The notes under the pieces were generated by a model that was not told where the DNA came from, searched no databases, and saw only the letters and a list, made by a program, of their open reading frames with translations. The translations under genes and the position numbers were made by a program. Shown here piece by piece: positions 41,269-50,418 of a stretch of DNA of 54,195 nucleotides (position 1 is the stretch's first letter; every line of letters starts with the position of its first letter). Origin of the DNA: Planctomycetota bacterium (GTDB taxonomy: Bacteria; Planctomycetota; UBA8742; JACQVU01; JANLHZ01); the NCBI GenBank assembly GCA_024653775.1, contig JANLHZ010000286.1:1-54195 (forward strand). Direction: 5' to 3'.

Positions 41269-42069
41269 GTTGAGTTTGCCGCTGCGGTAGCCTTCAAGGT
41301 CGATCGCGGCGAACAGGAACCCCGCGGCGCGCATCAGTTTGTTGATTTCCTCGCGCTGGTCGAACGCGTCTTCCATTTCATCCGGACCAAATTCCAGTCG
41401 GACGATGTCTCCGTGGTGTCTTGCGCGGAAGTTCGAGAAGCCGAGGTCCCGAAGCGCGTTTTCCGCCATCTCGACCTGCGCGAGCTTTTCGGGCGTGACT
41501 TCCGAAAAGTGCGGAATCCGGCTCGCAAGACATGCCGACGCGGGCTTCTCAGCCGTTTCGAGCCCATAAAGCGCGCTCGCCTCCCGGACGTCGGCTTTGC
41601 TGAATCCAGATAGCAGCAAAGGCGAAATCACGCCGTTTTCCCGGCCCGCCACGCGACCCGGACGGTGATCGCCCTCGTCGTCCTTGATGAATCCGTCGAA
41701 AAGACCGACGTTTTCACCGGGGAAAGATTTTTCGACTTCAGCGCGCAGGGTCTCGAAGAGTTCCGACTTGCAGAAGTAGCAGCGGTTGCCCTCGTTTTTG
41801 ATATAGCCCTCCCGCTGCTGCTCGTACGTCCGGACAACTTTCACCTCGATCCCGTGGCGAGCGCCGAACGAAGCGGCGTCCTGAAGCTCCCTGCGCGGCA
41901 AACTCCCGGAATCCGCGATGAAGCCGAGGCATCGATCGCCTTTGACCTCGTGGGAAACGTAAAGCAGAAGCGCGGAATCGACACCACCGGAAAACGCGAC
42001 GCACACAGCGTCGAATTTATCGATTATCGCTCTAAGATCCCTAAGTTTGTCCTCGATATTTGAGGCCAT
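41233..42069 (-). CDS. larE: ATP-dependent sacrificial sulfur transferase LarE-like
   Basis: 278 residues, usual length. The PP-loop AFSGGVDSALLL starts at about residue 26. NRCYFCKSELF and SACLASRIP, with the cysteine that in the best-studied LarE is given up to form the dehydroalanine product, follow as expected. LarE adds sulfur to biosynthetic pincer nucleotide (P2TMN), the nickel-pincer cofactor of lactate racemase and related enzymes. No larB or larC gene is adjacent. The last residues (ALKGNCSRGS) and the stop codon are read from inside the neighbouring mobile element, so the original C-terminus may differ. The upstream small gene (42099-42290) ends 29 bp before the start and may be cotranscribed. 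Confidence 0.9.
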   Translation of the reverse strand: MASNIEDKLRDLRAIIDKFDAVCVAFSGGVDSALLLYVSHEVKGDRCLGFIADSGSLPRRELQDAASFGARHGIEVKVVRTYEQQREGYIKNEGNRCYFCKSELFETLRAEVEKSFPGENVGLFDGFIKDDEGDHRPGRVAGRENGVISPLLLSGFSKADVREASALYGLETAEKPASACLASRIPHFSEVTPEKLAQVEMAENALRDLGFSNFRARHHGDIVRLEFGPDEMEDAFDQREEINKLMRAAGFLFAAIDLEGYRSGKLNDALKGNCSRGS

Positions 42070-42098
42070 ACAGGCTTTCGGGCAAAGTTCGCCGCTCT

Positions 42099-42290
42099 TC
42101 AGCCAAGTTCATCGCTGATTTCCGCATCCGCGCCCCTGACGATGTCGCCTATGCGGTCGACTTCGGAAACGAGAGCCTGGTATTCCTTGCGTTCTTCGGC
42201 AGAAAGCTGACCCTTGACGCAGAGCCTTATCATTTTGTCGACGATCTCGCCCAGAGACCAGGTCGCGTATTCGTTTTCGTCAAAATCCAT
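42099..42290 (-). CDS. Small hypothetical protein
   Basis: 63 residues, starting MDFDENEYATWSLGEIVDKM. It is acidic and predicted helical (VDKMIRLCVKGQLSAEERKEYQALVSEVDRI). The codon pattern fits the organism, and it lies directly upstream of larE on the same strand, so it is probably real. I recognise no family. An intrinsic terminator lies 100 bp upstream (42392-42413). Confidence 0.5.
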   Translation of the reverse strand: MDFDENEYATWSLGEIVDKMIRLCVKGQLSAEERKEYQALVSEVDRIGDIVRGADAEISDELG

Positions 42291-42391
42291 CTTGAACTCT
42301 TTTCCTGATAGTTTCCCGCATCTGCGCGGATCGGCTGAGAAAAATTTTGCCAGAATCTTTTATAGTGAGTTTTAGACTTTAAAAGAAAAAT

Positions 42392-42413
42392 GGATGGAGG
42401 GAAACCTTCATCC
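42392..42413 (-). terminator. Intrinsic terminator between the FlgM-like gene and the larE unit
   Basis: GGATGGAGG (42392-42400) pairs with CCTTCATCC (42405-42413) through a GAAA loop, with one G-U pair, followed by T-runs on both strands. It lies 55 bp past the stop of the FlgM-like gene (minus strand) and would isolate it from the next gene. Confidence 0.75.
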
Positions 42414-42467
42414 ACTATTTTTTCCGCCTGAACTTTTTAACGCTGCGCGAGGTGAATTTATCTGTAA

Positions 42468-42620
42468 TCAGTCAAGCGCGCTGAAGAGAATCTCCATCGC
42501 GGCATCGAACTTGGATTCGAGGTCGTACTGATCTTTCTGGATCAAATCCTTGATCCTCTGGATCTTGATCAGTCGATCCTCTAGTTCCTGAGCGTGGGTG
42601 TCTACTGCCTGTTTTTTCAT
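42468..42620 (-). CDS. FlgM-like small peptide (candidate anti-sigma-28)
   Basis: 50 residues, too short for most gene finders: starts MKKQAVDTHAQELEDRLIKI and continues into KIQRIKDLIQKDQYDLESKF, ending AAMEILFSALD. The second half has the form of the FlgM C-terminal helices (K-I-x-x-I-K-x-x-I-x-x-x-x-Y-x-x-x-S-x-K), the part that binds FliA/sigma-28. Known FlgM proteins are about 90 residues, so the flexible N-terminal part would be missing. It is transcribed divergently from the flagellar operon, 389 bp away, and is preceded by GGA near the start. If it acts as FlgM it would hold back late flagellar genes until the hook is built. Confidence 0.55.
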   Translation of the reverse strand: MKKQAVDTHAQELEDRLIKIQRIKDLIQKDQYDLESKFDAAMEILFSALD

Positions 42621-43009
42621 GGGTTCCAGATTCGGGAGTTACCAAACTAAGATATTTATCGGCATGACCAGGGCAGGTTCTTGCGCCGGAAATTAAAAAA
42701 ATTGCGTTTATACGGCCTATAACATAGCTACAGGGCTACATGAGGATTTTTGAAGAGTCAAATTATGTAGACTAAATTACAGGTTCAGTAAAGTTAGAGT
42801 CGGGCGGTTCGACGGGTCTGAAAAACGTACCCGGCCGTTAGGAGCATACGCGGGCGGACGGGCAGATTCGAGGTCCACGCCGCGAGGCCAATATGCGTGG
42901 AACCATGCAGAAATCAGGAACCATGAAAGTTTGGAACGAGGATTGCGCAAGGGGAAGATCATCCAGTTCCTTCTACCTGACGCAATAGGCTTTGCACGGG
43001 TAGGTGAAA
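42621..43009. other. Divergent intergenic region upstream of the flagellar operon
   Basis: About 390 bp with an AT-rich patch at 42690-42780. GGAACCATG occurs twice (42898 and 42921). I see no repeat family or RNA gene. It must contain the promoter for the fliJ-fliN operon and that of the FlgM-like gene. I find no good sigma-28 or sigma-54 match by eye. Confidence 0.5.
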
Positions 43010-43507
43010 ATGAAAAAGTTCAAGTTCAAGCTCAGATCGGCGCTCAACTACAAAACCATCGTAGAAGCCCAAAAACAAAAGGCATACGCGGAAGCACAGG
43101 CAAAAGTGATCGAAGTGGAAAACAAGATCGAATACAACAACCGGGAGATCCAGGGGAGCAAAAACACCCTCGTGGAGCTTGCGCAGGACGACCTGCACGT
43201 GAAGGAAATTCTTTCTCATCACAGATACATTAATTCCCTGAACGCCTCGAACCGCAAGCTAAACGAAGAACTCGTTCCGCTGAAAAAAGTGGCCGAAAAG
43301 CGTCGGCTGGAGCTCATCGAGGCCTCGAAGGAGAAAAAGGCCCTCGAAAAGCTCGAAGAGAGCCAGAAAGCGACGTGGCAGGAGGAATTCGACCGATGGG
43401 AGCAGAAACAGCTCGACGAAATCGGGCTAAACTCCAAAATGAAGGAAATCGGAAGGCGTAGAGAAGAAGAGGCGGAAGACTCCGGAAAGGAGGATCGCGA
43501 TGCTTAA
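43010..43507 (+). CDS. fliJ: Flagellar export chaperone/stalk protein FliJ
   Basis: 165 residues from the ATG at 43010 (a GTG at 43004 is also in frame). The N-terminus MKKFKFKLRSALNYKTIVEAQKQ is the typical FliJ opening (F-x-L-x-x-x-L-x-x-K/R), and the rest is one long charged coiled coil, as expected for the stalk that sits in the FliI ATPase ring and links it to FlhA. FliI itself is not in the window. It overlaps the next gene by 8 bp, so translation is coupled. Confidence 0.8.
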   Translation: MKKFKFKLRSALNYKTIVEAQKQKAYAEAQAKVIEVENKIEYNNREIQGSKNTLVELAQDDLHVKEILSHHRYINSLNASNRKLNEELVPLKKVAEKRRLELIEASKEKKALEKLEESQKATWQEEFDRWEQKQLDEIGLNSKMKEIGRRREEEAEDSGKEDRDA

Positions 43508-44342
43508 GGCAATCCTCGCAATTCTCGGAATCTCCGGATGGATCGCGTTCGCGGGCATTCTCGCAATCGGAATAATGCAAGGCTACACGCCGGAGCATCT
43601 CGAATTCGCGCGGAAGTTCTCGGAGGCGAGCGACGTCCAGAAAAAGCTGATCCAGGAAGTACTTTCGAAGCCCGACCTCGATCCGAACACGTTCAAGGCA
43701 AGGACGGAAGAGGAACAGCTTCAGCTCCAGCTCGAAAATATGACTCCCGAAGAACTCCGCGCGAGGGCGCTGACCCTCCACCGCGCGATACAGGCGGACA
43801 ACGAACGACGGGAGCGGGATCGCGACAATCGCCAGGCCTGGGAACTGCGGGAGCAGGTGTTCGAGCGTTCTCTCGACGACTACCGTGAAAGAGTCGACGG
43901 CGCGATCGACGAACTCGAAGAGCTTCATCAGAGGTACGACGCGCGGGTTCAGGTGGACATGGAGGCGATGAACTCCGAGAACCTTGCGAAACTCGTCGAA
44001 ATGCTCAAAGCGGCGGAAAAGCCAGAGGAACTCATCGATCTTCTCGCAGACCTCAGCGTTCCGGAACTGATGCGTGTTCTCGCACAACTCGACGCGCTGA
44101 AATCCGCTGAGATCGTCGCGGGACTTCCAGCCGAGCGTCGAAGGGAGCTTGGAAGAGCTTACGTCGCCATGCACGATCTAGATTCGAAAGACGCCGCGGC
44201 GAATCTCGGGATCACCGAGGAGGAATTCGCCAGGGTTAAGCCGCTACTCGAGGATCTGCGTCGAAGGCAGACGCAATCGACCTCCGGCATGGCTGATTCA
44301 GGCGGCACGGGGATCGGCGCGACCGGCGAAAACAGACAATAA
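43500..44342 (+). CDS. MotE-like flagellar coiled-coil membrane protein
   Basis: 280 residues. One N-terminal TM (AILAILGISGWIAFAGILAIG) is followed by a long coiled coil with TPEELRARALTLHRAIQAD, and then a helical domain with ENLAKLVEMLKAAEKPEELIDLLADLSVPELMRVLAQLDALKSAEIVAGLP, the MgtE-N-like pattern seen in FlbB/MotE and similar flagellar proteins. A short Ser/Gly tail ends the protein. MotE-type proteins act as chaperones or partners of the stator or motor. It overlaps fliJ and precedes fliK by 16 bp. The family level is a best judgement. Confidence 0.65.
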   Translation: MLKAILAILGISGWIAFAGILAIGIMQGYTPEHLEFARKFSEASDVQKKLIQEVLSKPDLDPNTFKARTEEEQLQLQLENMTPEELRARALTLHRAIQADNERRERDRDNRQAWELREQVFERSLDDYRERVDGAIDELEELHQRYDARVQVDMEAMNSENLAKLVEMLKAAEKPEELIDLLADLSVPELMRVLAQLDALKSAEIVAGLPAERRRELGRAYVAMHDLDSKDAAANLGITEEEFARVKPLLEDLRRRQTQSTSGMADSGGTGIGATGENRQ

Positions 44343-44358
44343 CCAGATAGAGGATATA

Positions 44359-46491
44359 ATGAGCGACATTCAAACGGCATCGGCAATCAGAAATCAGAGC
44401 GCATCCGCGAGCAAATCGCAAATCGCGGCGACTTCTTCGTTCTCCGACGATTTCGTGTCGATGCTCGGCGACGCCATCGCGAAATCGAGCAGCGAACTGA
44501 AGCACAACCTTCAGAACTCCGCCGGGTCGGGGAATTCTGCCTCCGCAAACAAGGCGAATGAGTCAACCGCCGCGAACGAAGCGAACGCGGAGAATGCCGC
44601 GGATAAGGCGAAAAACGATCGATCTCGGGCTGATAGGGATCGGGCCTATATCGATCGGGCGAATCGCCAGGGGGAAGAGACGTCGAAACGAAACGAAAAG
44701 CTTCGGACGCAGGACGCGAACGCGAAACGCGAAGCCAAGGAAAGGGTCGACGCGAAATCCGAGGCCGCGTCAGGCGAAGCCTCGAAGATCGCGTCTGCAT
44801 CCGCCTTCGCAAAGTCCGCGGCGTCGGCGCAGCAGAACGTCGATCAGACGAGCGAAGCATCCAGTTCAGCGGATCAGAGTGCTGAGGCCAGGAAGCCGGA
44901 GGATTCCGATCGGAAGAACGAATCCAGCGAATCTGGCGATAGCGACATTTCCGCGAAAGAAAGCGAGACGACGACCGAAACGCAGCAGAGCGCGTCAGGC
45001 GCGAAACAGACCGATCAGGACGATCGGAATGACGGGGCCCATGACGGAGCCGAAGACGAGATCGCGATACCGGACGAGCAGCCGACGCTGATCGAAAACG
45101 CAGACGAAGGCGATGACGACGAGGCTTCGGAGGTTTCCTCGGAAGACGCGTCAGATTCTGCAGGTCAAGCGCTCGCGAGCGAAGCGGATGAAAGCGAAGA
45201 ACACGAAGAGAACGTGGACGACGCTCCGGTAGTAGCCGACGCGGGCGAAAGCGAAGAGGACGAATCTGACGACGAGAGCGCGGTGAAAGTTGCGGCGCGT
45301 GGCACGGACGTCTCGTCCGTGAACCATCGGCGAGACGCCGATGCCACGACCGACGATAGCGCAAAGGAGGCGAACGCCGAGAAGACTTCGACCTTCGCAT
45401 CGGATGAAGACGGGGAGGTCATTTCTGCGCCGAAGGAGTCTCAGTCGAAGACGGACGCCACCGCGAAAGTTTCCGCGGACGCGGCGAAGGCAGAGTCGGA
45501 AGCGAAGTCTCAGGACGCGCAGCGGCTTGACGCTGGCTTGCAGGAAGCTCCGAAGGCTCCAAAGACTGGTGAGGGGGCCCAGGAAAAGCCAGCCGAGTCC
45601 GGAAATTCCCGCGCGTTCGAAAACGCGAAGCAGCAGGCCGAAGAGAGCGCGAACGCAAAGTCCGACGACGATGGCGCCGAGAAGACGGAGAGCAACGCCT
45701 CGAAGTCTAACGCGACTGCGAGGCATAGCGCACAGAACGCGCTTCAGGAAGCCCTTGCGAAACAGGAAACCGCGGTCCGCGCGGGCGCTCCGTTCGAGTT
45801 CGCGCTACGTGGAGAAAGACTCACCGCGGACGAAGCGATCGCGCGACTCCGACTCGCGTCCATCCGCGGCGGAGAACCGACGAATGCGGAAGCCAAGGCC
45901 AACGCGACGACGAGCGCGACCACGTCCGATGGTCTAAAGTCGAGCGACCTCGGAGATCGGAACAGCCAGGCGGACACCGGACGCGATTTTGCCAGCGATC
46001 TCGCACGTGGGGGACAGCAGGCCTTTTCGTCGTCGAGGGTTCGCACCCAGATGGGGAGCTACAACCAGCAGAACATCCAGCGTATCGCGGAAATGGTTCA
46101 GAATATGCGCAGGAACGCCCCCGCAAGCGTGAGACTGCACCTCACCCCCCCGAGACTCGGAAGCGTCCAGGTCGAACTCCGCGTCCGCGCAGGCGAGCTT
46201 CACGCGAAGATCGTTACCGAAAACGCCGGGACGAGGCACCTGCTGCTGCAGAACCGCGACGCGCTTATCAAAAACCTTCAGGACCACGGCATCGACCTCG
46301 GATCCCTCGATATAAACCTTTCGTCCAGCGACGCTGGCGAGACGAATCAGGACGACTTCACCGCAGCCGAGCGCGCCGCGAACGCTGGAATCTTCGGAGG
46401 ACTTGATCGGGACGAAGACAACGAGGCGCTTGACGTTCCACAGGAGCGGGAGCAGATCGTTTCCGCGCTGGACGTGGACGTCACAGGGTAA
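44359..46491 (+). CDS. fliK: Flagellar hook-length control protein FliK
   Basis: 710 residues, long for the family. Residues 1 to about 560 are low-complexity (Ala, Ser, Glu, Asp, Lys), the ruler-like part that measures the hook. The C-terminal domain (about 570-660) has NAPASVRLHLTPPRLGSVQV and HLLLQNRDALIKNLQDHGID, the Flg_hook signature that contacts FlhB. A 51-bp GTGGCACGG-type palindrome is embedded in frame at 45298-45348 (residues about 314-330), which lengthens the ruler region. It begins with ATG preceded by AGAGGAT. Confidence 0.9.
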   Translation: MSDIQTASAIRNQSASASKSQIAATSSFSDDFVSMLGDAIAKSSSELKHNLQNSAGSGNSASANKANESTAANEANAENAADKAKNDRSRADRDRAYIDRANRQGEETSKRNEKLRTQDANAKREAKERVDAKSEAASGEASKIASASAFAKSAASAQQNVDQTSEASSSADQSAEARKPEDSDRKNESSESGDSDISAKESETTTETQQSASGAKQTDQDDRNDGAHDGAEDEIAIPDEQPTLIENADEGDDDEASEVSSEDASDSAGQALASEADESEEHEENVDDAPVVADAGESEEDESDDESAVKVAARGTDVSSVNHRRDADATTDDSAKEANAEKTSTFASDEDGEVISAPKESQSKTDATAKVSADAAKAESEAKSQDAQRLDAGLQEAPKAPKTGEGAQEKPAESGNSRAFENAKQQAEESANAKSDDDGAEKTESNASKSNATARHSAQNALQEALAKQETAVRAGAPFEFALRGERLTADEAIARLRLASIRGGEPTNAEAKANATTSATTSDGLKSSDLGDRNSQADTGRDFASDLARGGQQAFSSSRVRTQMGSYNQQNIQRIAEMVQNMRRNAPASVRLHLTPPRLGSVQVELRVRAGELHAKIVTENAGTRHLLLQNRDALIKNLQDHGIDLGSLDINLSSSDAGETNQDDFTAAERAANAGIFGGLDRDEDNEALDVPQEREQIVSALDVDVTG
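45298..45348. repeat. GTGGCACGG palindromic repeat inserted in frame in fliK
   Basis: 51 bp beginning CGTGGCACGGACGTCTCGTC and ending GACGCCGATGCCACG; the outer 7 bp on each side are complementary, and each half is a hairpin of its own. It has the same hallmarks as the palindrome at 29456-29507. Being 17 codons long it keeps the frame (GTDVSSVNHRRDADAT) and is unlike the Ala/Ser/Glu context around it. Confidence 0.8.
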
Positions 46492-46516
46492 TTAAGAGTT
46501 AAGAATTAAGAAATGA

Positions 46517-46547
46517 ATTACTGACTACTGACTACTGACTACTAATC
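46517..46547. repeat. Heptamer tandem array (CTGACTA) upstream of flgD
   Basis: Four head-to-tail CTGACTA units following an AAGAATTAAG-type tract, in the 69-bp gap between fliK and flgD. It is the same unit as at 28801-28857 and 51422-51473. The flgD start is preceded by AGAGGACAAA. Confidence 0.8.
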
Positions 46548-46560
46548 GATAGAGGACAAA

Positions 46561-47013
46561 ATGGCATCACCCGTAGGACCCACTTTCATCAATCCGCTTG
46601 CCGTGGACAATACGCAGACCGCGTCTTCGAGGAACGGCGTTTCGAGGGAACAATTCCTGAAGATCCTGACGGCGGAAATGACGCACCAGAACCCGCTCGA
46701 GCCGATGGAGAACAGCGAATTCATGGCGCAGCTCGCGCAGCTCGAGCAGCTTAGCGCATCGAGTCAGGTGGCGGATGGAATGAAGGCTCTGCTTGCCGCG
46801 ACTACCATCGCGAACGCGGGATCGCTGATCGGCAAATACATCCGCGGCTCGGACGCTGAGGGAATGACGGTCGAGGGTATGGTCGAGAAAATTCAGTTCA
46901 TCGACGGACGAGGCTTCGCGGTCCTCGATAACGGCAGCATGCTCGCCTTCGAGGGAGTGCAGGAAATCATCAGCGCTGACGCGGTAAGCGGCGCTACCGG
47001 AGAAGAAATTTAG
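46561..47013 (+). CDS. flgD: Flagellar hook capping protein FlgD (short form)
   Basis: 150 residues. The conserved N-terminal part includes REQFLKILTAEMTHQNPLEPMENSEFMAQLAQLEQL, the FlgD signature. After about residue 75 there is a short beta-type segment (SLIGKYIRGSDAEGMTVEGMVEKIQFIDGRGFAVLDNG), but the Ig/tudor-like C-terminal domains of the longer forms (over 220 residues) are absent. Shorter FlgD proteins of this kind exist in other phyla. FlgD is the scaffold at the hook tip onto which FlgE is added. The ribosome site AGAGGAC lies upstream. Confidence 0.9.
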   Translation: MASPVGPTFINPLAVDNTQTASSRNGVSREQFLKILTAEMTHQNPLEPMENSEFMAQLAQLEQLSASSQVADGMKALLAATTIANAGSLIGKYIRGSDAEGMTVEGMVEKIQFIDGRGFAVLDNGSMLAFEGVQEIISADAVSGATGEEI

Positions 47014-47099
47014 GGTTCGAGCTATCGATCCACTTACATCAAACAACAAGGAATTAACTCAGGTGAGAGCGCTTCGGCGCAATATAAAGGGAGTAAGTT

Positions 47100-50000
47100 A
47101 TGGCTCTAGTTAATGCATTAAACTCCGGTATTTCCGGAATCAAGGCCCAGCAGACCAGGATGGACGTCCTCGGCAACAACCTCGCCAACGTGGACACCAC
47201 CGGGTTCAAAGGGTCGCGGGCGCTGTTCGAATCCGTGATGGCGCAGACACTTCGCTTCGGTGCCGCGCCGAGTGGGAACCTCGGCGGCATCAACTCGATG
47301 CAGCTCGGCCTCGGCGTGAACGTGGCGGAAGTCGCGAAGGACTTCAGCCAGGGTACGCTCAAAGCAACCGGAATCGCCACGGACCTCGCAATCGACGGCG
47401 ACGGATTCTTCGTGCAGAAGAACGGCCTCGGCGAAAACGTCTACACCCGCGCCGGAGCCTTCACGCTCAATCCGCAGAACATCGTTCACAACGCCGCGAA
47501 CGGCTACAAACTCCAGGGCTATATGGCGGACTTCGAAAGCTTCGAGGTTCCGTCGGGCGGACCGCTGATGGACGTCACGATACCCGTCGGCGAACTCACC
47601 ATCGCGAAGAAGACCTCGAACGTCCAGTTCGACGGAAATCTGAACGCCGGAGGCGAAATCGCGTCCCTCGGAAGCATCCTCGAAAGCGAACAGCTTTACG
47701 ACTCCCTTGTCAGCACTTCGAGCACCGCTTCCGACGCGACCCTTCTCACCGACCTCGTCCGCAGCACCACCGGAGCCTCCGACGGACTCGCGGTCGATCT
47801 GAACCTACAGCTAGGCGACAAGATCGAACTCACCGCACAAAAGGGCGGACGCACGATTACCCGCACCTTCGAAGTCGGCGCCCCGCCTCCGTATGGCGGT
47901 TCGACGCTTGGAGACCTCCGCGGCTTCATCGAGGGAACCCTCGGCATTGCCACAGGCGGAGCCTCCGGAAGCGAGCTTCTTTCGAGCGTCCGTCAGTCCG
48001 AAAAGTCCGGAAACGCGGACGCGCTGTTCCTGTTCACTCCCGTGACCGGACAGGCAAATCTTGTCGATTTCAACGACGCGGCCCTTACGAACCGCGAGGA
48101 AGGCATCATCATAAACGTCCCCGGCTCGACGGGTTCGCACCTCTTCTACTTCGACGATTCGACCGCGGGCGCGGAAGCGGGCAACGGAACCTTCGATAAC
48201 ACGGGCACGACCCTTACGACAGCTTCGAGCGTACCCGCAGGGAACCAGCACGCGATAACCCCCGCCGGAACGTTCGCGGGTTCGCTGCAACTTCTTGCCG
48301 ACGAAATCAACCTGCAACTTGGTTCTTCGGTCTCCGCAAGCATCGAAACCATAGGCGGTACGACCGCGCTGAAACTGACATCCCTCCAGATCGGCCCCGC
48401 GGGCAACCTCATCAGTTTCGAAAACGGCCTCGGCGATCAGAGCAGCAACATCGGACAGGGCAGTCTCTCCGGCGGAGTTTCCTCCATCGACGTCAACGGA
48501 ACCGTCGACTTCGCGGGAGACAAGTCCTACCTCGCGATGCAGTTCGTCGGAACCGAGTCTGTTGGAGGCGCAGGATCGACACTGTCGCTTTTTGCGGATG
48601 ATCAAGTTCTGACGCTTCAGACGACTGACGGAACAGCCGTCGAGTTCACCGCGAGCGATACCGGACCCACAACCGGAAACCAGTTCGAGATCGAAACTCT
48701 TCTAACTGGCACCACTGGCCAGGAAGCTTTCGAGAACAACCTTCAGACCATCAAGAACCTCGCGAACGCGATCAATCAGAACAGCTTCACCTCCAAGGAA
48801 GTCGTCGCGACGGTAAAGACTGTCGGAACGAACATTCAACTCGTCCTGGAAGCGGTCAAGTCCGGAACGAGCGGGAACAACTTCGAGATAGCCACCAACT
48901 CAGGCGGCGATGCCCACCTCGGCGACACCGTCGATCACGGCGGAGGCGTCACCGGAGCGAACATCAGGCTCTTCGAGCGATCCGGAGACACGCCCGCAAG
49001 TTCCGGCAATACCTACGCGCTTCAGAGCGACGCCGGGGCGCCCGGAACCGTCGAGGGTGGCGCCAACGTCGCGCTGCAAGACGGCGGAACCAACAAGGAT
49101 ACGATCAGCGTCATCAGGCAAAACGTCGACGGGACGAGCGACGTCGCGTACACCGTCCCGGGAACCGACTTCGTCGCGGAGGGGGTCCAGATCGGGGATT
49201 TCATCCGCTTCGCGTCAGGCTCCGAAGCCGGGACCATCGGCGTAGTCACCGCGGTCGGGACGAACACGCTCACAAGCTCGGCGGACAAGAACCGCATCGA
49301 GTTCCGCGTCGCCGCGGGGGAGTTGATCCCATCGAGCAATACTCCGGGCGGGCAGACGTGGTACATCCACGAAGCCGCGGGAGTCAGCATCGGCACCGGC
49401 ACCGGCGGCGAAGACACGACGAGCCTCGATCCGACAAGTCCCCGCGGCTCGATACGCATCGCGGGCAACGTCGGCAAGTCGAACGAAATCCGCGACCTCA
49501 GCCTCGTCAAGATCGATCAGGGCGGCGCGCGCACCCAGGTCACGACCTTCAAGACGCTCACCGAAGCCGATGGCGAAAGCACTTTCAGCCAGTTCATCGT
49601 GTACGACAGCTTAGGCCATCCGCGCACCGTCAATATGACGACGCACCTCGAAAGCACCAGCGATCGCGGAACCGTGTGGCGCTTCATCGCGGAAAGCGAA
49701 GAGAACTCCACGAACCCGGGCGTCGACGTCAACAAGATCGTCGGCTCCGGAACCGTCGAGTTCGATATGAACGGGCAGTTCGTCAGAATGTCGCCCGGCA
49801 TCATCGAGCTCAAGATCAGCGCCACCGGAGCGATCAACCCGGTGCAGATCACGCCCGACTGGTCGATGGTGACAGCGTTCGCGGATTCTCTCGCGTCCAC
49901 GCCCGTCGGAAATCAGAAGAGCGAGGTCTTCCTCGCTTCGCAGGACGGCTTCGAAGAGGGAACCCTCCGCGACTTCAACATCGCCGCGGACGGACTCATC

Positions 50001-50315
50001 ACCGGATCGTTCTCGAACGGTCTCACGAGGGATCTCGGTCAGATCGCGCTCGCGCGGTTCAACAACAACGGAGGACTGATCGACATCGGCGGAAACGCAT
50101 TCCGCGAAGGCGTGAACTCCGGACAAGCCACGATCGGCGTTGCCGGTCAGGCGGGACGGGGCGGAATTCGCAGCGGTTTCCTCGAGGAGTCGAACGTGGA
50201 CCTTAGCGAAGTGTTCACGGAGCTCATCGTCGCGCAGCGCGCGTTCCAGGCGAACGCGAGAACCGTCACCAGCGCCGACCTGCTGCTGACGGAACTCGTC
50301 AACCTCGTCAGATAA
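47100..50315 (+). CDS. flgE: Flagellar hook protein FlgE, very long form
   Basis: 1071 residues, more than twice the usual 400-500. The two ends are classic: MALVNALNSGISGIKAQQTR with NNLANVDTTGFKGSRALF at the N-terminus, and SNVDLSEVFTELIVAQRAFQANARTV with LLLTELVNLVR at the C-terminus, which pack into the D0/D1 rod. Between residues of about 150 and 800 there is a large Gly/Thr/Ser/Asp-rich surface domain without a recognised family, probably the D2/D3 insertion exposed on the hook. Repeating beta-type phrases such as GNLISFENGLG and GTSGNNFEIATNSGG suggest duplicated beta units. It lies 86 bp after flgD; TAAAGGGAG precedes the ATG. Confidence 0.93.
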   Translation: MALVNALNSGISGIKAQQTRMDVLGNNLANVDTTGFKGSRALFESVMAQTLRFGAAPSGNLGGINSMQLGLGVNVAEVAKDFSQGTLKATGIATDLAIDGDGFFVQKNGLGENVYTRAGAFTLNPQNIVHNAANGYKLQGYMADFESFEVPSGGPLMDVTIPVGELTIAKKTSNVQFDGNLNAGGEIASLGSILESEQLYDSLVSTSSTASDATLLTDLVRSTTGASDGLAVDLNLQLGDKIELTAQKGGRTITRTFEVGAPPPYGGSTLGDLRGFIEGTLGIATGGASGSELLSSVRQSEKSGNADALFLFTPVTGQANLVDFNDAALTNREEGIIINVPGSTGSHLFYFDDSTAGAEAGNGTFDNTGTTLTTASSVPAGNQHAITPAGTFAGSLQLLADEINLQLGSSVSASIETIGGTTALKLTSLQIGPAGNLISFENGLGDQSSNIGQGSLSGGVSSIDVNGTVDFAGDKSYLAMQFVGTESVGGAGSTLSLFADDQVLTLQTTDGTAVEFTASDTGPTTGNQFEIETLLTGTTGQEAFENNLQTIKNLANAINQNSFTSKEVVATVKTVGTNIQLVLEAVKSGTSGNNFEIATNSGGDAHLGDTVDHGGGVTGANIRLFERSGDTPASSGNTYALQSDAGAPGTVEGGANVALQDGGTNKDTISVIRQNVDGTSDVAYTVPGTDFVAEGVQIGDFIRFASGSEAGTIGVVTAVGTNTLTSSADKNRIEFRVAAGELIPSSNTPGGQTWYIHEAAGVSIGTGTGGEDTTSLDPTSPRGSIRIAGNVGKSNEIRDLSLVKIDQGGARTQVTTFKTLTEADGESTFSQFIVYDSLGHPRTVNMTTHLESTSDRGTVWRFIAESEENSTNPGVDVNKIVGSGTVEFDMNGQFVRMSPGIIELKISATGAINPVQITPDWSMVTAFADSLASTPVGNQKSEVFLASQDGFEEGTLRDFNIAADGLITGSFSNGLTRDLGQIALARFNNNGGLIDIGGNAFREGVNSGQATIGVAGQAGRGGIRSGFLEESNVDLSEVFTELIVAQRAFQANARTVTSADLLLTELVNLVR

Positions 50316-50418
50316 TTCGATTAGGAGTTTGCGATCCACGAAGCCGTTAGGCTTCAATCGTTAAGTCGGGCAGTTTCAATTAATCTGACAACCGACAACT
50401 GACTACCGGCAACTTTTC

